64,000 bases of DNA, taken from the NCBI GenBank assembly GCA_017475265.1, contig JAFVFY010000030.1:1-64000 (forward strand), read 5' to 3'. The translations under genes were made by a program, and so were the position numbers. Source of the stretch: Prevotella sp. Lineage in GTDB: Bacteria; Bacteroidota; Bacteroidia; Bacteroidales; Bacteroidaceae. Below the pieces are notes generated by a model, which worked only from the letters and a program-made list of their open reading frames with translations, was not told the origin of the DNA and ran no database searches. Shown piece after piece: positions 59,745 to 64,000 of the stretch (position 1 is its first letter; every line of letters begins with the position of its first letter).

Positions 59745-61934
59745 TTACTTGAACAGACTCTGTGCCATCTGGTAGAGGCAGCGGCGCCAGGTGAGGAACT
59801 CGTGGGCGGTGCCCTCGGAGATAAGACCCTCGGCGTTGTAGCCAGCAGCCTTCAGGTCGGCCACGCTCTTGTTGATGCCGTCGGGATTCTCCTTGGAGCC
59901 GCAGCCCTCGAAGATATACTTCACCACCTTCGGGTCCTTGATCTCGTCGGGGGCGTACTGGCCGCCAGAGAGCAGACCCCAGTAGCCGAACATCTCAGGA
60001 CGGCGCAGGGTGATGAGCTTCGTCTCCATGCCACCCATCGAGAGGCCGGCCATGGCGCGGTTCCACTTGTCGGGCTTGGTCAGGAAGTTCTGGTCGATGA
60101 AGGGGATGAGCTCGTCGCAGAGCAGCGTCTCAAACTCCTTGGCGGTGAACTGTCCGATGGTGCCGAACTTGAAGTCGTTGGTCAGACCGTAGGCCATGAC
60201 GACGATGAAAGGTTTTATTTTTCCATCGGCGATGAGGTTGTCCATGATAATGCCGGCCTTACCCTGTACGGGCCAGCTGGTCTCGTTCTCACCCCAGCCA
60301 TGCTGCAGATACAGGACGGGATAACGCTCCTGCTTGCCCTTGACGAGCTTGCCGTAGCCATTGGGCAGATAGACATTGGCGGTCTGCATCTTGCCAGTGC
60401 TCTCACTCCAGAAGTTCACCTGCTGGATGTTGCCGTGAGGAATGTCCTTGCGCCAGGCGTAGAAGTCCTTGTCCTTGGCGGGAATCTCAATACCGCTCTC
60501 CCAACGGCAGGAGCCGAAGTAGTTGTGGGTGCCGGGGTCGTTGACGGTAGCGCCGTCGATGGTCAGGTGATAGTAGTGGAAGCCCTCGTCCATGGGGCCG
60601 TCGGTGGTGCCTGTCCAGATGCCGTCCTTGTCCTTGTGAAGCACGGTGCCGCCACGGCCGCCAAGACCGAGGCTGACGATGACCGACTTGGCATCGGGAG
60701 CATCAATGCGGAAGCGGGCATAGCCCTCGCTGTTCACCTGAGGCCACTCCTGTCCGGGCTGGTTCATCTCGTTGGGCACGAAGTCCTCCTTCGGCACACG
60801 CTTGTCCAGAGCGGGGTCGAAGTCACGGATGGCGCGCATGCACTGCTTCGGACGGTAGTTCTCGTCGAAGGGCAGCGGGTGGTTGTTCACGCCGAGCCAT
60901 GAGTCGCGGTCGCCAAGGTTCCAGAAGGTCACGTTGTCAATGACGTCGGCGTGCTTGCGGAAGATCTTGAACAGACGGCTGTACTGGTCGGTCTGCAGGG
61001 TCTGCATGTAGGCGGGCTGAGGCTTGGCCTCGCCACGGCTGAACATCAGCTGACCGCCGCTCTCATTGTTCATACGGAGGTCAAGCTCGGTGATGTGGAT
61101 GTGCTTCACCAGCTCCTTGAAGCGGACGATAGCCTTCTCGAGCTGCTCCTCGCTGGGGAAGTAGATGTTGTAGTGGCCCTGCATGCCGATACCGTCGATG
61201 GGCACGCCAGCGTCCTTCATCTTCTTCACCATGATGTAGATGCGCTCGCGTTTGCCCTCATCGACGCAGCTGTAGTCGTTGTAGATAAGGATGCCGGTGG
61301 GGTCGGCCTCACGGGCAAACTCAAAAGCCTTGGCAATGAACTCATCGCCGCAGAGCTTGAAGTGGCGGCTCTGACGATAGGGGCTTGGCTCTTCACCAGG
61401 ACGACGGCCCCAGCGGGGACCGCCACCATCGTCGGCCATGGCCTCGTTGACCACGTCCCAGGCATAGACTACGTCTTTGTAGCGGTTCACCACGGTGTGG
61501 ATGTGGTCGCGAAGACGCTCGTAGAACACCTCCTTCGTCACGTCCTTGCCCTTCTTGTCGGTGAACATCCAGTCGGCAAACTGCGAGTGCCAGCAGAGGC
61601 AGTGGCCACGCATCTTGATACCATTCTCACGGCAGAAGTTGGCAATCTTGTCGGCCTTCTCGAAGTTCCACTCGCCCTCCTTCGGGTGCAGCTCGCCGGG
61701 CTTCATGTCGTTCTCGGCGGTCACGCTGTTGAACTGTTTCAACACAAGCTCCTTCTGAGCATCGTCAGAGACATTGCGCTGGTTGAGCGCCACGCCGATG
61801 GTGAAGTAGTCCTTGTAGGCATCCTTCAGACCCACGTTAGCTCTGGGGTCTACTTGTTGCCACTGTGCCCATGCTGAGCTAATGAATAACGAACTGACAA
61901 GAAATGTCAGTGAAAGTTTTTTGATTTTTCCCAT
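59745..61934 (-). CDS. GH10 endo-xylanase / CE1 feruloyl esterase fusion
   Basis: Secreted 729-aa bifunctional enzyme (signal peptide MGKIKKLSLTFLVSSLFISS ending AWA). Residues about 30-395 are a GH10 barrel that cuts the xylan backbone: the acid/base Glu is in WDVVNEAM (about 163) and the nucleophile in HITELDLRM (about 281). An E-set/CBM48-like linker domain (about 405-495; 'GYARFRIDAPDAKSVIVSLG', 'DGPMDEGFHYYHLTIDGATV') leads to the CE1 esterase (about 500-729) with nucleophile Ser in AGLSMGGM (about 631) and His in GTAHEF (about 709). The order matches Xyn10D-Fae1A of Prevotella bryantii. A -7 element (TATCTTTG, 62006-61999) lies 65 bp upstream. No SusC/SusD genes are adjacent. Confidence 0.95.
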   Translation of the reverse strand: MGKIKKLSLTFLVSSLFISSAWAQWQQVDPRANVGLKDAYKDYFTIGVALNQRNVSDDAQKELVLKQFNSVTAENDMKPGELHPKEGEWNFEKADKIANFCRENGIKMRGHCLCWHSQFADWMFTDKKGKDVTKEVFYERLRDHIHTVVNRYKDVVYAWDVVNEAMADDGGGPRWGRRPGEEPSPYRQSRHFKLCGDEFIAKAFEFAREADPTGILIYNDYSCVDEGKRERIYIMVKKMKDAGVPIDGIGMQGHYNIYFPSEEQLEKAIVRFKELVKHIHITELDLRMNNESGGQLMFSRGEAKPQPAYMQTLQTDQYSRLFKIFRKHADVIDNVTFWNLGDRDSWLGVNNHPLPFDENYRPKQCMRAIRDFDPALDKRVPKEDFVPNEMNQPGQEWPQVNSEGYARFRIDAPDAKSVIVSLGLGGRGGTVLHKDKDGIWTGTTDGPMDEGFHYYHLTIDGATVNDPGTHNYFGSCRWESGIEIPAKDKDFYAWRKDIPHGNIQQVNFWSESTGKMQTANVYLPNGYGKLVKGKQERYPVLYLQHGWGENETSWPVQGKAGIIMDNLIADGKIKPFIVVMAYGLTNDFKFGTIGQFTAKEFETLLCDELIPFIDQNFLTKPDKWNRAMAGLSMGGMETKLITLRRPEMFGYWGLLSGGQYAPDEIKDPKVVKYIFEGCGSKENPDGINKSVADLKAAGYNAEGLISEGTAHEFLTWRRCLYQMAQSLFK

Positions 61935-61998
61935 AATACAGATTTATAAATGAATAGAAAAGTTAAGTGTAGACAGGAAAGCTATTGGTAATTTCTTG

Positions 61999-62006
61999 CA
62001 AAGATA
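61999..62006 (-). promoter_or_regulatory. -7 promoter element of the xylanase-esterase gene
   Basis: TATCTTTG on the minus strand, 65 bases before the ATG at 61934, in the gap after the ribonucleotide reductase gene. Confidence 0.6.
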
Positions 62007-62102
62007 CGCATTTTTCCTTTAACACTCTTTTTCTATATGTCTCAAATGTTTCTTCTTTGTTCTCTCCAAGAACTTCTCGGCGAATACACGGGACAGGAGG
62101 GA

Positions 62103-64000
62103 TTAGAAGAGGCTCTGCTCGCCGTCATCGATGTGGGTGACGCGGTCGTTCAGCTCGGCCAGCTTGCCACTGTTCCAGCGGTCGGTGGTACCAACAAGGT
62201 AGCCGGTGATGCGCTGTAGCCGGTCGATGTCGTGGCTGTGGCAGCGGGGGCACTCCTTGAGGTCGGGCTGAGCGTTCTCGTAGCCACAGGCCATGCAGCG
62301 GTTGCGGTTGTGGTTGATGCTTCCGTAACCCATGTTCAGGCGATCCATCATGTCGACAACACCCATGATGACCTGGGGGTTGTGCGTGGCATCGCCATCT
62401 ACCTCAACGTAGAAGATGTGACCGCCACGCGTCAGATCATGGTAGGGAGCCTCCACCTCGGCCTTGTGGCGTGCGGAGCACTTGTAGTAGACCGGCACGT
62501 GGTTGGAGTTCGTGTAGTAGTCGCGGTCGCAGATGCCCTTCAGTGGGCCGAATTTTTCGCGGTCGCGCTTGGTGAAACGTCCGGCCAGACCTTCGGCGGG
62601 CGTGGCGAGCACGGAGTAGTTGTGGTGGTAACGCTCGCAGAACTCGTTGATGCGGTCGCGCATGTAGGTGACGATGCGCAGTCCCAGCTCCTGTGCCTCC
62701 TCACTCTCGCCGTGATGCTTACCGATGAGGGCCACGAGGCACTCGGCCAAGCCGATGAAGCCAATGCCGAGCGTGCCCTGATTGATGACGCTGTCCACCT
62801 TGTCGTTGGGAGCCAGCTTGTCGCCGCCTATCCAGAGGCTCTTCATCAGCAGGGGGAACTGCTTGGCCAGGGCTGACTTCTGGAACTGGAAACGGTCATC
62901 GAGCTGCTTGGCGGCAATCTCGAGCATACGGTCGAGCTTGGCGAAGAACAGGGCGATGCGCTGCTCTTTCACTTCCTTACTCAGTGGGTAATTGTCACGC
63001 TGGGATGCGTGACCTACTATACTGCTGTCACGCTGGGAAGCGTGACCTACTTCCAACATGCACTCGATGGCGAGCTTCACAATATTAATAGTGGTGAACG
63101 AGACGTTTCCGCGCCCAATGGAGGTCTTGGGTCCGAAGCGGTTCTCGAAGACACGGGTGCGGCAGCCCATCGTGGCCACCTCGTGGAGGTAGCGCTTGGG
63201 GTCGTCGGGACGCCACTCGTCGGTTTGGTTAAAGGTGGCATCAAGATTAAGGAAATTGGGGAAGAACCGGCGGGCCGTCACCTTACAGGCCAACTGGTAA
63301 AGGTCGAAGTTACGGTCTTCGGGCAGGTAGTTCACGCCGCGCTTCTTTTTCCATATCTGTATGGGGAAGATGGCAGTCTCGCCGCCGCCCACGCCCTCGT
63401 AAGTGGAGAGCAGGATTTCGCGCATCACGCAGCGTCCTTCGGCCGAAGTGTCTGTACCATAATTAATAGAGGAGAACACCACCTGGTTGCCGCCTCGTGA
63501 GTGGATGGTGTTCATGTTGTGGATGAAAGCCTCCATGGCCTGGTGCACACGGCCCACGGTCTTGTTGATGGCATGCTGGCGCACGCGGTCGACGCCCATC
63601 AGACAGTCGAGGGGCTGCTTTATATAGTCCATCAGCGGCTCGTCGTAGAGCTTTGAGTAGTCCTCGCCGTTCAGGTCTTCAAGATATTTCAGCTCCTCCT
63701 GATAGGTCATGCGCACGAAGGGTGCGAGGTAGAAGTCGAAGGCCGGGATGGCCTGTCCACCGTGCATCTCGTTCTGGGCGCACTCCAGGCTGATGCAGGC
63801 CAGCACGCTTGCCGTCTCAATACGTTTGGCAGGGCGCGAGGCACCATGTCCGGCGATGAAGCCGCAGTTCAGGATATTGTCCAGCGGGTGCTGCACGCAG
63901 GTGAAGCTCTTCGTGGGGTAGTAGTCTTTGTCGTGGATGTGCAGGTAGTTGTCCTTCACCGCGTCTTTCACATCCGGCGAGAGCAGATAGTCATCGACGA
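62103..64000 (-). CDS. nrdD: Anaerobic ribonucleoside-triphosphate reductase, large subunit (partial)
   Basis: Glycyl-radical enzyme that makes deoxyribonucleotides without oxygen. The frame is open to the right edge, so the N-terminus is outside the window; about 632 codons are present. Visible features: the catalytic core ('HIHDKDYYPTKSFTCVQHPL', 'CAQNEMHGGQAIPAFDF'), a Cys4 zinc site (MACGY and CPRCHS) and the glycyl-radical loop RITGYLVGTTDRWNSGK near the end. In the middle, VGHASQRDSSIVGHASQRDN is a two-copy, in-frame insertion of a palindromic repeat (62994-63050), absent from the family as I know it. The activase gene nrdG usually follows nrdD, but here the xylanase gene follows after 168 bp, so nrdG must be elsewhere. 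Confidence 0.95.
   Translation of the reverse strand, partial: VDDYLLSPDVKDAVKDNYLHIHDKDYYPTKSFTCVQHPLDNILNCGFIAGHGASRPAKRIETASVLACISLECAQNEMHGGQAIPAFDFYLAPFVRMTYQEELKYLEDLNGEDYSKLYDEPLMDYIKQPLDCLMGVDRVRQHAINKTVGRVHQAMEAFIHNMNTIHSRGGNQVVFSSINYGTDTSAEGRCVMREILLSTYEGVGGGETAIFPIQIWKKKRGVNYLPEDRNFDLYQLACKVTARRFFPNFLNLDATFNQTDEWRPDDPKRYLHEVATMGCRTRVFENRFGPKTSIGRGNVSFTTINIVKLAIECMLEVGHASQRDSSIVGHASQRDNYPLSKEVKEQRIALFFAKLDRMLEIAAKQLDDRFQFQKSALAKQFPLLMKSLWIGGDKLAPNDKVDSVINQGTLGIGFIGLAECLVALIGKHHGESEEAQELGLRIVTYMRDRINEFCERYHHNYSVLATPAEGLAGRFTKRDREKFGPLKGICDRDYYTNSNHVPVYYKCSARHKAEVEAPYHDLTRGGHIFYVEVDGDATHNPQVIMGVVDMMDRLNMGYGSINHNRNRCMACGYENAQPDLKECPRCHSHDIDRLQRITGYLVGTTDRWNSGKLAELNDRVTHIDDGEQSLF
62994..63050. 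repeat. Tandem palindromic repeat inside nrdD
   Basis: Two copies of GTCACGC-TGGGA(T/A)-GCGTGAC-CTAC (62994-63017 and 63027-63050) at a 33-bp period, so exactly 11 codons. Each copy is a 7-bp-arm hairpin. It encodes two copies of VGHASQRD. Confidence 0.9.

Noticed and set aside
60902-61877. Long plus-strand open frames opposite the xylanase-esterase gene
   Set aside because: Leu/Val/His-rich translations typical of the antisense of GC-rich coding DNA; the minus-strand gene carries the catalytic motifs.

Overview
This window looks like chromosomal DNA from a plant-fibre-degrading Bacteroidales bacterium, most likely a rumen or gut Prevotella/Segatella relative. Three things point there. Recurrent promoters have the Bacteroidota form TTTG-N19-21-TAnnTTTG. 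Many secreted proteins end in a tail of the form 'DLQGRKV...KGIYI.NGKKV'. The GH10 xylanase-CE1 esterase fusion and the PA14-containing GH3 enzyme match architectures known from Prevotella bryantii and P. ruminicola. This is inference; no 16S rRNA, tRNA or ribosomal protein gene was seen.

Layout. 0-2 kb: two decayed transposases. 2-12 kb: housekeeping genes (LptF/LptG permease, MscS channel, DedA protein, a GNAT-purE-ispG operon, a TPR protein) and a DUF234-type ATPase. 12-16.6 kb: a secreted subtilase with a dockerin-like C-terminus, paired with a beta-helix protein and preceded by a long, strongly self-complementary leader that may be a structured RNA. 16.8-18.7 kb: two toxin-antitoxin modules (YafQ type; MntA/HepT type with a nonsense codon inside the HepT active site), each driven by a copy of the same promoter-bearing repeat. 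18.9-22.7 kb: phoH-glnS-eamA operon. 22.7-29.9 kb: a collapsed ATPase gene, then a GH3 enzyme divergent from a GH43-GH43 pair acting on xylan/arabinan. 30-38.4 kb: accessory stretch with HicAB, a DUF1186/pRiA4b-ORF3 protein, remnant and intact HigBA modules, a second HicB, an MFS operon and fragments of secreted proteins.

38.4-56.6 kb is the most distinctive part: a continuous minus-strand cluster of nine secreted or surface genes. In transcription order it has two duplicated lipoprotein/secreted-protein pairs, a triplicated beta-helix protein, two tandem tiny peptides (53 and 40 aa), a fimbrillin-like lipoprotein and a 3251-aa multi-domain LamG protein. I do not recognise it as a described system; it could build a surface adhesin or appendage. 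57.6-64 kb: a membrane-anchored AraC regulator, a small secreted protein, the xylanase-feruloyl esterase fusion and a partial anaerobic ribonucleotide reductase.

A theme across the whole window is short palindromic repeats of several families. They lie between genes and also, in frame, inside at least eight genes, including glutaminyl-tRNA synthetase, anaerobic ribonucleotide reductase, LptF/LptG and an MFS transporter with three insertions. Two long copies of one intergenic repeat differ by a discrete insertion, which suggests these units move.
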